Source of the DNA: Onchocerca volvulus
Lineage: Eukaryota; Nematoda; Chromadorea; Rhabditida; Onchocercidae
Reading direction: 5' to 3'
Length of the DNA: 64,000 bases
Assembly: GCA_000499405.2 (NCBI GenBank)
Contig: HG738138.1
Span: forward strand, 14,884,318 to 14,948,317
Each line of letters starts with the position of its first letter. Position 1 is the first letter of the stretch. Below, piece after piece: positions 22,374-36,589 of this stretch. The notes beneath the pieces are model-generated. The model searched no databases. It was given only the letters and a program-made list of their open reading frames with translations, and was not told the origin of the DNA. The translations under genes and the position numbers were made by a program.

Positions 22374-25300
22374 AAAATTTTCCAAAAATCTGCACTTAAT
22401 TGTTTAATTCTTACGATTAATTTTTGTCGTAATTGTAATGTTTGCTTATAACTTATCTGATATTTTGTCATACTGTTAATGATAATCTTGCAAGTTGAAT
22501 ACAAGTGAAATAAGCTCAAAGCGTATGTAAGTATTTCTATGGAAAATGCTGATGAAAATATGAGCATTTTACAAGCGAACAAAACATACTGTCAGATACT
22601 TCTAGAAAATCTAAGGGAAAGAATAAACGAGAAGATTGATAAGAAGTGATATGATTAACATGTAAATAACTTGTGAGTATATGGTGTGTATAATAATTTG
22701 TCATGAAGAATATTTTTCTTGGTTGGCTGTTACAGACAATAATTATTCAAGAAATAATATCTTTGATGAAGAGTTGATGGGAAATTTATCGATGTAGCAT
22801 TGGTTAACGATGGTTGATAAGAAGATCGTTCGACAGTTGGAATATAGTGTTTCTTACTTAATTGTCGCTAGTCGGGATATTTGTTGGGAGAATGGGATAC
22901 TTTCTGGGAGATTAGTTGATCAAGAATATATGTCAGATGAAAAATGAAGAACAGCTCGCTGTGTTATCCAAACCAAATCTGAGCCAAAATTCCGTTCGAC
23001 CAACCGATAAGATGAACATTTCCTTATCATATTCCCATCATTGTACATAAGCTGGGTACAAGACTAAAGCATTTGCATGTGAACTAGTTTAATTAGAAAT
23101 GGTTAGAAATGGTAACATTCATTTGTATTCATCTTGAGTGATGAGTCTGTGAGAAGTATTTTTACAGGACAATATTTTGATTAATTGAACATATTTATGC
23201 TAAAAATTTTCGGTCGTTTCTGACAGTACAATGCATATGTTAGTTTTGTAAATTAATGAAACATGTGAAGCTATCAGTCACATTTTGATATTATAATAAT
23301 ATTATTTTATATATGCAAAAGCAATAAGAAATGGTAGTATAGTAATAAAAAAATAATGATAAAAATAAAGGATTCGTAATTTCGTAAGCATTTCATGATA
23401 ATAGGCATAATTTTGACTAGCTTTAATCAAAAAATTAGACTCGTCATTCAAATTTGGTCTCTTATTTCTCCTAAATTTATGTTTGAGATTTACACTCATC
23501 CAGAGGCTTTTTTCTTTTTTAGTGAACCAGAGATTTACACTCATTTCTTTTTTTCTTTTTAAACCATCTTTACTGAATAATCACTCAACATTTTTTTTTC
23601 CAGAGGCTTTTCCTTTTTTAGTGAACCATTCTGTAATACTTCCACGATAACATCAATATCATATCTTTGTTATACAATTAGATCATTTCAGACCTAATCA
23701 TTCTAAGTTTGCATCCTAATCCACGATGACAGAATTGCTTATATATACTTCACAGATTAAATCCGGACTAATTTCGATTTTTGTGGAAAATAAATTACCT
23801 ATTTTGATGACTTGACTTTCAACGTCAAATTTTTGTTAATTACCAATTTCTACAAAAAATTTGAGCACAAATAATGTCTTCATTATCAGCTTATCTGAAA
23901 TATTTTGTGTTTACAACTCATACTATTGCGACAATATTCTTGTTCTTTTTTCTCCGCCACAATATTATTTATTCAAAGATTCTCTGCTACAATATTATTT
24001 AAATTTTTGCATAACAAGCTTATCTGAAATATTTTCGGTACTGTGGCATTAAATTAATTACAATACATCAAATACCACTGATGTTTTATCACAAGCAACA
24101 AAAATATTTTTGTGATTTTTGCAAAACATCAGTGACAATTGATGTTTTAGAACTAATTTAATCAAAAGGCTTTTTTTTTTCTCATTTAGAATTCATATCC
24201 AATCTGCCCATTGTCACAAACAGCCTCTTTCGGATTCATTCTTAATAAATCTTTTCATTCATTTATTTTACAGTTTTCACTGATCCTCGAGAATAAAAAG
24301 AATGAAATTACAAAATTTTGAATATTTCGTTCAAACATATCGCATGATCGATTTACTCAAGAAAAAGGTGCCAATCGAGTACATAGAACAGCTCAAATCA
24401 TTGGAATATTGTTGCTCACTTGGATATTAGAGAGAATGTATAACCGAAATTTGTTGACTTCTTGGCTGTACGAGGAATCTGAATCTAAATTAGAGGAACA
24501 ATGGGAGAAAATAGCAAGCGCATTTTTGATCACACTAATATTCACTATTATTTGACGGAATCTCAGATATGAATTTAATCAGTTCGAGTGTTGCATAAAG
24601 ATGTATTCCCTGGTGATGTAAAAATCAAATAATTGCCATAATAATCATGGAGAGAATAATTTTATCACCGTTGCAACAAATAAATATTTCAGTGAAGGAA
24701 AATTGGGACAGTATCGGGATAACACGGTTTTATTTTTTCGTGGTTCTGACATACATGTATCAGCCTTTGTCGTAAACATCAAAGATGAAAAAATGTTAGA
24801 GAGAAAGTTTTTAAACTGGAAGACTTGACGTGTTTATTCGCTTTAATTGGCTTTATTTGTTTCGTTCAATTTGATTTATACACATAATTGCTAATACTGT
24901 AAGGCTATTTTCATAATAAGAACAATTTTAAAAGTAAAATTCGAAAATTTACTGAGCTTATCTGGCAATCAAGAATGTGACTGTTGTCCGTTTTACGAAA
25001 AATTCCCTTGTTTAAATAATTGTTAACTTTATAAAATTATCTTGTTAAACATAAGAAATTGAATTTCTTCGACTATCATCAAATAGTAACCTTCCATTTA
25101 AAGCAGATCAATGATACTGAACCGAAAAATAATGAACAGATATTCAGGTGGGATTTTAAAATATTCATCGAGGTGTAATCAATTTTCCATACAGATGTAT
25201 TGGTGAATTGACGAAATGCTATCGTAGAAGCTGACAGAACGGACGATTCTGTCGGCACTGCTTAATCTCTGATCCAAAAAGAATATGAAATTAGTCTGGT

Positions 25301-28300
25301 GCTATGCACTTCAGTAATAAAACATTCATTGATTATAAAGGTATTAATAATAATAATAATATTCATTACATACATTGCTACCTCACATGAATCCGAATTT
25401 CTGAACCATTCCGAAGATTGAGGTCATAACCATACAAAAAAAGTATGCCAATTTTCAGAGGATAACTGCAAAGACTTGCATAGTAATGGAAATATCACGG
25501 TTTAATTCCATTAAATTTCCTTTAAATTCATATGATATTTCGTAAAAAGTATGTGATTCATTTGAGATGAAATCGGCAGGAAATATATATTCAGATATTT
25601 TACACATGAAATTTTAAGTCCTGTAAGACGATGACGTAAGTCCATCAGCTAACACACATGACATCCAAACTTTTACTAATTTTTTATATTTGAATACGTC
25701 TATTTAATGTTTTCGTTAATATCACTTTTTTTTCTTTGAAGTAAAACATTCCCGACATCCAGCTCATTATGTTATGATTGTTTGGTGGACCAGCAATAAC
25801 TGGAGTAAATTATTAAGTTAAATTGGAGTCTCGTTTCAATACCGGTCCCAATATATAATTGTCGGATTATGGAAATTCGGCACATAAAATTCTTCTGAAC
25901 AAAGCGATTGATCATATTACTAATTGATAGTTCCACTGAGTTTTAATTATATTACTTACTTTTGTTACTTTGATGAAACTCATAATGCTTTCCCACCATC
26001 TTTGTTCATGTACATGTTCTAAATTTGTTTTTTTTTTTTTTTTTTTTAGAAATTAATGATATTTTTGTTTTGAGATTGATAAAACTTTCTTTTCTTTTTG
26101 GCTTTTAAAGTTTATTATAGTTTTTGTTATGATGAAAGATGAGACAGTTCAATCAATCGTTCAATAATAGTGGTATATTCGTATTTTCCTCTTCCTTATT
26201 TCTTTTATCAAATTAATTCAGTTCACACTTCTTCAATTTGGGTCATTTCCATTACGGAACAATCAATAGTTTTCATTCAAAAAATGAAAATAAAAGAATT
26301 AAGAAAAGCAAAAGATTGTTTTTTTCTCTGAAAACGTCATTCTATTCAAATGTACCTTATTGTACTTTTGCTTGTTCAAATCGTTCGACTGTATAAAAAT
26401 TCCAAAACTGTCATCCATTCTGACAAATTTCTCAGATTTTCACCTTCTATTCATTTGAAGTAAATTTCGATCATTTTTAGAATTTATGTCATTTGTGACT
26501 TGTAGAGTTGATGACAAAATTAAAATCAGTTTATCAGTAACTTCTTTATCAACACTTGATAACATTCAGTATTAGTTAATCTATATTTAGTATCAATCGC
26601 TCCTTCAACCTCTCCTAGTGTGCCTGAGTTTGGTAAAACTTTATTCATATTCAGTCCTTGTCGTGAATTTTGTTGATTCGTTGAAGGTGATGTCTATTGA
26701 TAACCAAATACAACCAGTATTTCGACCAAGGTTGATTTGCCCCTTGCGTTGCTTGCGGGGAGTTGATTGAGGTGTATTGAGTTGGACTGAGTTAAGTTGA
26801 ATTCGAGTAACAATTAAGATGAATTGAGTTGAACAGACAACCGAATTGTAGGATTTTATTTTTTCCAATAAAATACTATCTCATTCAATACAATAAGGCT
26901 TATAAATATTAGGAAGTGGGAGTAGTTTCCCATGATTATTCAAGCATTGCAGCAAGATCAGATGGGAAGATTAAGATGTGAATATGAACAAAAATGCAAA
27001 TTTAGTACGGTTAGCGATTGATAATAAAGGGGATTACGGTGTGATAGAAATACACAGATGTGAACATAGATAAAAGCAAAAAAAAAAAAAAAAAACATGG
27101 GAAACAAATCTAAAGGAATGTAAAATTAGTTGAGTGATTTATTATTATAAAGAAATTTGGTTTTACAATTTGAATGAGAAATGCATTTAGTTCTTTATTC
27201 GTTTGGAATTTTGTTGGAGTTTCGCGATATCAGAATTCGCGATAGTCCTTGGTAAAATTTTAGCTGTAATTAGTAAATATTGCAAGTCATCATAAATTGG
27301 AAAAAAAAAGCAGCAAATATTTTGCTCAAATCCGAGAAATCCGGAATATTTGTAATTTGATGGACATTATTTTATTATTCATATTATTTCAATATTGATA
27401 TTAAAAGTAAAATACATTCATGAAAAAGTTATTATTGATCATAGCTTCGATGTTTGATAACTTGCATATGTTATTAGGTAGCAGTTTAAATTAATGTATG
27501 AAGAAAAATGATAATTTTTGAAATGCCGCATTTTTTTCCGAATTTTTGATTTGTTTTAAAGCAATTTCTATTATTTATCATAGATAAGTAAAAAAAAGGC
27601 ATAGTGAAAAGCTTTAAATAAGTAGTAATGATTATAAATAGATTGAAATTTATGGCGAATGCATATGCAAATGTATTCATAAAATTCTATAATTACAATA
27701 ATCAAATCAAAGTTAGAGTTTAAAACTAAATTTAGTACTAAATCAAAAAGTTTTAAAATTTTGAAACATTGGAAATATTACGTTAAAATCATTTGGAATT
27801 ATTTTAAAGGAAGAAAAAAAAAAATTTGAAGTTTATAAGAACTTGATCTAACTATTCAGGGAACTATTGAATTGTTTTAGCTTTTTTTTTCTTTTTTTTT
27901 TTTTTTTGTTATTTTATTTTCACCACTCATTTCCTAGGCTTTTTTTAGTTGCTCGGACAAAATCCATAGCATTTGTATAAATGATATACAAATTGTAAAA
28001 ATTTTAATATATTTTTCCCTTCTATCTTCATACACTCATCATTTCGAAAATTTTATCAGTTTAAGATAATAAAATCAAGATTTGAAACAAATTAAAAAAA
28101 AACTATTGACTACTTTATTTCTTTAATTCTCATCATTTGATTTTTTCCATTGATAAAAAAGTTTGAAATTTTGTAAAATTTCATATAAACTATACGAAAT
28201 ATTATCAAAATTTTAAAATATTTGGCATGAAGAGAATGATTTGAAACATTAACCAACTTTCTTCATTTTATTGATAATTAGGTCATTGTATCGATGGTAA

Positions 28301-30073
28301 TGTTATGTGGGTACCAAGTGTTGTTGCATAAGTGACCATTCACTATAAGATATATATAAACAAATGTAATATTTACAATTTTATTTACTATGAGAGCTAA
28401 AATGTCCTTGAAATTTATCATTTGTCAGTAATTTTCCTATTTATTCCCTGTAATATGTGTTGTGTTTAGTCGCGGATGCTGTTCAGAAGTATTTTCATAT
28501 CAGTAAGTAAATAAAAATGTTTTGTTAAGTATGCACACATTTTTCATTTTTTTTAATTTTCAAATTTATTAAAGTTTATTATATAAATTTATAGGATATC
28601 TTATTTTTTGTCCATCCCTGTTATATGTATATCTTTTTTATTTATATTCATCCGTTTCAAAAAAAAAGCATTTATTGATTTGAAAAAAACTTACATCAGA
28701 TTTGCATCATTTTATTATTGATGAACGAAATTCAATTCAAATGTATGATATACATCACTAGTTTTGGAACCAGTAATGAATTTATTAGGTACTAAATTGT
28801 TAACAAACAATAATAAATATTATTTGCTCCAATTGTTCATAAACAGAGAAAAAAATTACAAATCATCACAATATCAATAGCGAAGTTCCTGTAATACTTA
28901 ATCATTGATCATATGAAATGAACTAATAACTAATAGTTTTTCACTTACAATATTGATTGAATAAGTATAAGTTCAGAAAAAATCATCAAATATCAACATT
29001 TTAATTCTTGTCATTTAAAAATTTTCATGAATTTTTTTTATTTGATTCAAATTATGAGACAATAATCATTCATTTTTTCATTAGCATTATTGTGATTATC
29101 AGCAATCTTTCGATCATCTTAATTATCAAAAAAAAAAAAGAAAAAAAAATGACTTAATTTTTTCATTCGGTTCAAAAAAGAATTCTCAAATATCTGAAAA
29201 ATTCTTCAATGACAGTTGTTTTTACACATGGTATTGGTTTATGAGAGAAAAAAAAAATAAATGAAAGTAAAAATAAAAATCATTTATTGCTTAAGGAAAA
29301 AATCAAAGTATTTCTGAAGAGATTACGAAATGAAAAAAAAAGCAAAACTGTTAGGAATCTAATCTCTGTATTACTTTTTCCAAGATTTCATAGATTTTCT
29401 TATTCATTTAGCGCTTTGATCACAATTGATGGATGAATGAAGGAATGAATGAATGAATAAAACAATAAATCAGTGATTGAATGATCATGTGTAAGGGATA
29501 AAAAATATTTTTATAATAAAAAATATTTCTTGTGAAAATTCTATAATAATTAATCGAGAATTAATATTTACATATAACAATTATATCACTGATAAATTTT
29601 CATAATTTCTCGACATTGTTAAAAACAAATATCAGTAGGAAAAGACTTTTTTATCACCTAATTATAATGTTGCAATGCATTTGTAATTGTTTGCAAATAA
29701 TTCAATCAATTAATATTCATTATTATTGCTAACACATTAATTATTTATTTGTTTACTTTTTAGCTAAATTGCCGACCATATATTCAGCGTAATTAATTTG
29801 GCATAAAATAATCAAGTTATCAATTAAAAAAGAAAAAACATTGATTATCAAGCACAGAGTTGTATAATCACTCACTTTTATTGCTCATCTCATTTTTTCC
29901 TATTTATGGCAGGCATCATTTGAAATGAACTGTTACATTCATCGTTTTAAAAATGAACGAAAATTCTTTTTCGGCATTTAATCAACAGCAAAAACTTACC
30001 AATCATCCATAGGTCCATAACAGAGCCTTTTCATTCTTACTTTTTTATAAAAATGAAATGTTTACGAATTTGA
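22374..30073. other. 7.7-kb intergenic region without a supported gene
   Basis: The stretch contains the 3' flank of the dehydrogenase gene and the 5' flank of the PH-domain gene. From about 22.7 to 25.9 kb it is less AT-biased and carries several 40-80 codon open stretches on both strands that I could not identify (see 24302-24555). Short diverged duplications occur: CCAGAGGCTTTT followed by a T run and AGTGAACCA at about 23500 and 23601, and AGCTTATCTGAAATATTTT at about 23888 and 24018. Around 26640-26850 there are TGAGTTGAAT-like repeats. No RNA gene or promoter could be recognised. Confidence 0.55.
24302..24555 (+). other. Unidentified overlapping open frames
   Basis: An ATG frame at 24302-24430 encodes 42 aa (MKLQNFEYFVQTYRMIDLLK and on). 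A second frame without ATG, 24322-24555, is open for 77 codons and includes RFTQEKGANRVHRTAQIIGI, a hydrophobic stretch and KLEEQWEKIASAF. Both have balanced composition. A third open frame covers the minus strand. They may be remains of a gene or mobile element. No family is recognised and no splice structure was found. Confidence 0.2.
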
Positions 30074-33000
30074 ATGATCAGCGAAGAGAAGATCAATTCA
30101 ATGAATGGAGTTGATGTGAATGACCATCCGAAACAAAGACAACGACGCTCTCATGCTAGCACAACAAGAGCAACAGCAGCAACAACAACAACAACAACAA
30201 CAACAACGACAACAGCAGCGACAACAGCGCCAGTAATTAAAATACACGGATCACCAAAAGACAGTAATTGTGACGAGAAACGAGGTATTCTGCGAAGTCT
30301 TTCGTTTCAGGTAAGATTTATAAAAATTATAAAATTTTGGAAAACATTTCAATTTTTATCAATTTTAAATAATCAACGCGTATTGATCAAGATGATGCTA
30401 TAATGTGACCAACCATTATATATAAACATATACTCGTTACAATCTTCTCAGAACTAATTTCATGATTATATCTGATTATTTCCTGATAATAGCAATAAAC
30501 TTTGCTCAGCAATAATCGCTAGCTGTTTTAATTAACATAAGTTAAATTGATAATTCATTCAAAATTACAATTTTTAAAAAATTTTTTTTTTTTTTTTATT
30601 CTTTTCATGTCCTTATTATATGCCCATTTTGATATATTGCTTTAATGATTAATCAACGTTTAATAGTAGATAAATAAATATGACTGATTAGATTTCGATT
30701 AAAATTTTTAATTATTAAACAATCATTATCATTTCAATTATTGATCATTTAATAAGTAAATAAATTAGGCTAGTCAAATTAAATTGAAATTAAATGATAA
30801 TTTTGTGAATTTTTAGTTTAGTACATCGTTAAATCGTGGTCGGCGTCGTTTAGCTAATGTATTCGATGATTCGGATGAAGTTGAACAACAAGGCGCATTT
30901 AGTACGAGAGGTTATAAGTCAAATCGACTTGAATTAGCCATGTATTCATCAACATTTGGTGTGCAGCATTACGGTATCATGTTGAAGCAAAGTAAGCGAA
31001 AAAATCGAACAGCAAAATGGAATAAACGGCATGATAATTATTTTAATATTCATATTTGAATTTCAAATCTTTGGTTTTCAAATTTTTTATCCTTAATTTA
31101 AAATTAATTTTTCATCGTTAAAAATAAGTAAATTTTTTGTCCTTTGTTTATTCATTACATTTGTATCGTTGATTTTGAAATTTACTGTATCAAATATTGA
31201 AATTTATGAATTTAACATTTTTAGATTTTTCATACTCAAAGAATGCTTTCTAGTTTATTATAAAGTATCGGAGAAAAAAATGTTTGAGAAAACAAGACGA
31301 ATGAATCTACATCCAAAGGTATTATTAGTAGTATTATTATTACTACTATTATTATTACTGATATTACTAAACTATTTTTATTATCATTATTATTTACGAT
31401 TGTTGTTTATAATCATATCATATCAGTAGTTAACGGCCACTCTTTATCAATATATTTATTAATGATTATAAATTTTTCATTTCAGTAAAAAGTATCTTTT
31501 CGAGTTTATTTTTGCTGCCTTATTTATCCGCGATGTATTTCAAACAATTTAAATAAATTTATTTTTATTAACAATCATGTTATATCTTTCATCGTTTTAT
31601 CATAATTTTTTTGTTTCATCTTAATATCATGTATAAAATAAGTAAATTATGATTCAAGGGTTAATTTTAGTAAATTAAAATTTGAAGGGGAATTTTTGGT
31701 GAATCAGTATGCTCTGACTCAAAGGATGATTTTAATAAAAAAAATAAGCTATGATTTAGAGAAACAATTTTAGTAAGTAAATAAGATATGATTTGAACGA
31801 TAATTTTAGTAAATAAAGAAACTCTAATTCAAAAGATAATTTCACATTCCGTGAAAATATACTCATCAAAATTTAATTTTTTTTCTTTTTTTTCTAAATT
31901 TAATGATTATTTAATGAATAATTAAGACTTAAATAATTTAATTTCTTTTTCCTATTTAGCTATAAAATGAAACATGATTATTCATATATTACATGGTAGA
32001 ATAGTGAAAAGAACCAAATTAACTTATTAATTTCTTTCTAGTATTTGGTTGCTTACTTATTGTTTCGTTAAGGATAAACAATTCCTATCACCAAACTTGA
32101 CTTACTTGAAAATAGTTTCTACGCTTAGACTTAACTTTTCTTGCTTTACAATAATTAATGATAAACACTATAGGACTCATTTTTCTAATATCTTATGCAG
32201 GAGACAATGTAAAAAATTGCATTTACTTTAAATTTTTATACTTATAAAATGAAGCAATTTAAAAAATAAATAATTAATATGAGATAATTTAATACAAAAT
32301 AATCAATTTAAATTAAAATAATTTTGCTGTAAATATTTTTCTATTATCAATTAATATTTTTTTGTTCGTTCCTTCCTTACAAATAATTATTTATTATTCG
32401 TTTATTGCATAGAATTATCGAATATTCAAATTAATATAATTTTATTATTAGGGAATAGTTCCACTTGTTGGTTGCTCTGTAGTAGCTGGTCAAGATCATG
32501 GACACAAAAATTGTTTATTGATAACACATACACAATTCAAATCAGCTGTTATTGTTTGTGCACCGGATTCGAAAGCACAAGAAAGTTGGCTAACTGCCCT
32601 ACGTGATGCTACTAAAATGTCAGTTTAAAAATTAGTTCGAAAAAAATTTTAAAAGAGAGAAATTTCATAATTCATTCTTATAAAAAACAAAAGCAACAAA
32701 AACAAAAAATAAAGAAGAAAAACGAAGTCGCAATTCGATTTCGAAGATATATTTATCGAAAAATTAACATTAGAAAAAGATTATTTTAAATGATGAAGAG
32801 AAAAAATTGTGACAAGAAAAAGTTATAATTTTCAAATCAGTAAGTAAAAAATACCAAAGGAGTGAAGGAATTAATTCAATAATATTGCACCGAATAAATT
32901 TAAAATTTTGAAAACTTCATAAAAATTAAAATTTTAGTTCTTACAAGAATACCACTTCATGGGAAAAATTAGTGGAAGAATTAGAAAGTCGTGGTGTATT

Positions 33001-36000
33001 GCTAAGCGAAGAAAAGAAAATGTATGAAGAAAAATTGTTAGCAGAAGCACAAGCACGCCAGGAAGAACATTGTCGTTACTTGGTTAGATATTGATTTATT
33101 TGTCCAATAAATTCCGAAATTAGAAAAAAAAAAAAAGATATTTAAAAAGTTGGATATTCGCAGCAACTATACATATAATTTGTTTCAAAGGACTTTTCAA
33201 AATTCTCAGAAGTTTTTCGATTTTTTTTAATGCTATTTTTAAACATTTATTTGAAAAGTTCCAATAGATACATTTAATAATAATTTAAGTTTTTGAAAAA
33301 TTTTTAGCGCGAATATTTACAATAACTTCAGCACTTCTAAATGGTAAAATATTAGAATATTATGATAAAATTCTAGTAAAGAAAAAGCTTCAATATCATC
33401 TTTTTTTTTTTAATATATCTAAATATAGCCATATTAATTGACTGAGTAAGATGTAAATATTTGCACTGATCATATCAATATCTAATTTGATTTATCTTAT
33501 CATATTATAGTGTCTTGAAAGAGCAAAAGATGAATTGGAAAAAGAACGGGAAAGATTAATTCGAATGACGAAAAAATTGAAAGATGATTTGCAAAGTGTA
33601 AAAAAGTAATCTTACCCATTTTTCATTGACAAATTAACCAATTAATTAATCATTAGATCTCATTGGTTTTGTTGTAATCAATTTCGTTTCCTTTAATTAA
33701 ACAAACTTTTGTTTCTTTATTGTTTATTTTAATGTTTATTTTCTGCAAACCTGCTTGTTTATTTTATATAAGTTAAAACTTATCAGAATAAATAATAAAT
33801 TCCTTTAAATACGAATTTTTTAAATAGTGAATTAAAAATTACGAATGAAACAAAACGAACATTGGAACAGGAGAAAATTTCGTTAAATGCCAAAACTGAA
33901 CATCTCGTCAGTAATATGCAGGTCAGTAATTTATCAAATTCAGTTTATAAAACGAAAAATTAAATTGAAAAGTGGAAAAAACTTTTGTATTTAAAAGTTT
34001 TCTGTAAATTACTTGTTGCCATTATTTTCTCGATTAATTGTTATCATTATTTTCTCAATTAATTATTATCATTATTTTTCCGACAATTTTCTTTTTCGAA
34101 AAATTTAGTCAAATGCAACTGAGAATGTTTAACCAAATTATATTAAGTGTTATCAACAAAGTAAACATATATTAATATGAAATCGTAAGCGGCATGAACA
34201 CTGCAAATATGAAAATCGAAATATTTTTCTCATTGTTTGTAAAGTTTTAAAAATTTAAGCATTTAGAAAAAAGTATCGAATATAAAAGTAATCGATCTAA
34301 TAATTTTATAAACATTTTTTGCTTATCAAATTTCTGGCACAATTTTTCCTAATCGTTCTTTGTTTTCTTTTTCTTTTTTTTTTTTTTAATGAAAAACAAA
34401 AAAGTTATACATAACTTTGACTATTTGATATGTTTAAATGAGAAGGGAATATTACAATAAAAAATCGTATGCAAATATAAAAACCATAACTTAAATAATA
34501 AATTAAAAACATATTTGACTTCAAACTGTTTTTTCCAATTTTTGACTTTTTTTATGTCCTAAAATTTATACTTTAAATACAACAATAATGAGTAATGCCG
34601 ACACATATATATATTCTCGTTAATTAATTTACTAATTAATTTACTTACTTGGATATATCTTTTCCAGTCACTCAATTTGGAAAAATCAAAAATCGAAGAG
34701 CAAGTGTCATCAATAATTAGGGAACGTGAGAAATTTTTACTTGAAAATCAAAATTTATCAACCGTAACATGTCAACTGAAAAATCGATTAATGGAAATTG
34801 AAACAAAAACGAATTGTATTTTAGCGGAAAAGGAACGTGTTGAAGCAATGTATGATTATAATTTCTTATATTTGTTTTTTGATTAATTTTCAATTTAAAA
34901 TTTCTTTCAAAACTAATTAATTAATACATATATTTATATGTTCCAATTAATTTATTTCACTTCAAATTTCATTTATTCATTAATTTATTGATTTAAATGT
35001 AGGCTTCGTTTAAATGAAAAGAAAACAGTTGATTTGGAAAAGGAAAGAGAATACTACAATAGTCAAACAATGGAACTTTTAAATTCATTGAAGGTAGTAT
35101 TTTTTTTTTCATTTGAAAAATTTTTTTCCCAGGAAAAATGGAAAGTTTCATCGTTTTTTTTTTTTTTTTAATTACAGAATAAATTAAAATCCATCTTATC
35201 AAAAAAGAAAGAAAAAAAATGTACCCAATCGTTACAAGTAATCAGTTATTGTTTCATTGCTATAAAGTAAAACATAATGATTTTTTATTACAAAAATTTT
35301 AATTCCAAATTCTTTTTTAAAAATTTAGAAAAATAATGCAACAATTCTATATGCATCTTCGATCCTTATATTTCTATTTATTTATTTTTTTCATATAATC
35401 TTCAATATCATGTATTTTTAATTTTATTAAAAAAAAAGAAATGTTTTTTTCAGGAAGTAAGCGAACAACGTGATATAACAGAAGCTGAATTAAAAGATGA
35501 AGTAATGGCACGAATGGGAGCCGAAAAACAACTTCAAGCTGCCGAGAAAGCCTTGGAACACTTGGAAACAGCGCTAAAATTAACTGGAGCACAGATGAGC
35601 GAATTACAAGAACATATTATGCCTGATGTTCATAAATTACGAGGTAAAAAGTTACTGAGAAAAAATAAGGAATAAAAGAGGAAATATTCTTTTATGATGA
35701 GTAGCCTAGTGAACTGACTTGACCACTCTTCCGTCAATACTATAAAATAAGGTTGTTTAGATTTTATTTTCCACCTTTATTTCAAATTAATTCAATAAAT
35801 TGAAATTTACAGAATTTCATTCCGATCATATTAGTTCTTCGTTTTTTTTTTTCATTTTTAGATGCATCATGTGCTTAAAATTAAAAGTTGAGAAATAAAA
35901 AATTAAAAGAAAAATTTTGAGATCTAGCAGCCGATAAATGGAAATTTATAGGAATCTAGCTAGTTATATTGAACTTTTTTGTTTTTTACATTTATTTTTT

Positions 36001-36589
36001 AGGCGTAGGATAAGTTTAAAATTAAAAATTGAGAAATTAAAAAATTAAAATTTTTTTAAAGATATACTGAAGAAATTTGTTTATATGAATTCAGCAATAT
36101 ATGGAAATTTATAGAACTCTACCTAGTTATGTTGGACTTTTTTCCGTTTTTTAAAAAATATATTATAAACTTAAAACCTAAAAATGAAAAGTCGAAAAAA
36201 AAGAGATATATTAAAGGTATTGTTCATTATCTTATAAATATATCTATATATCTATCTATCTATCTATCTATATCTATATATATATATATGATCTCTCGCT
36301 TTCAAATTTTTATTTTTAAATTTTTTCAGAATTTTTCGAACAATGCGCCGAAATATCTAAAATGGATGCAAATCGACCTCTTATTATGCGAAATGCTATA
36401 CATGCACGTCGTTCTTTGAGACGTAGCAAAACACGTATACGTGGCTCATTTCGACGTAAACTAGCAACAGCTTTTACTATGCAATCAATATCTACAACAG
36501 GATACAATCTCGCTACATCACCAACTGAAATGTCAAATCCGGAAGAACCAATACCAAAGATTGAACCGAATAGTCTTATGCATCTATAA
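30074..36589 (+). CDS. PH-domain and coiled-coil protein, PLEKHD1-like
   Basis: Twelve exons: 30074-30310, 30817-31028, 31225-31318, 32452-32618, 32938-33082, 33511-33605, 33828-33921, 34668-34849, 35003-35093, 35178-35237, 35454-35643, 36330-36589; 608 aa. The N terminus (1-128) is low-complexity with a run of Thr encoded by an ACA/ACG repeat. A PH domain occupies about 130-236: HYGIMLKQ, KWNKRFFILKECFLVYY, and the closing helix AQESWLTALRDATK with its invariant Trp. Residues about 245-515 form a long coiled coil (LEKEREYYNSQTMELLNSLK, AEKALEHLETALK), and the tail is Arg/Ser-rich. This order matches PLEKHD1, a poorly known cytoskeleton- or membrane-associated protein. The PH domain should bind phosphoinositides or act as a scaffold; the function here is unknown. 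Exon 2 to 3 requires a GC donor (CG/GCATGA). The start codon is the first in-frame ATG, but a downstream Met is possible. Confidence 0.85.
36239..36290. repeat. (TATC)n/(TA)n microsatellite in the last intron of the PH gene
   Basis: Bases TATCTATC repeat about eight times and pass into a TA run, inside the last intron of the PH/coiled-coil gene, about 40 bases upstream of the final acceptor. Confidence 0.9.

Noticed and set aside
25740..25830. Mariner-like reading KHSRHPAHYVMIVWWT
   Set aside because: Only a faint resemblance over about 20 residues, with no terminal repeats or further transposase blocks.
26641..26868. 75-codon minus frame
   Set aside because: It overlies TGAGTTGAAT-type repeats; composition follows the repeats and no domain is visible.
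28470..28503. 33-base micro-exon between TTGTGTTTAG and GTAAGT
   Set aside because: Good splice signals, but no neighbouring exon in a compatible phase could be identified.
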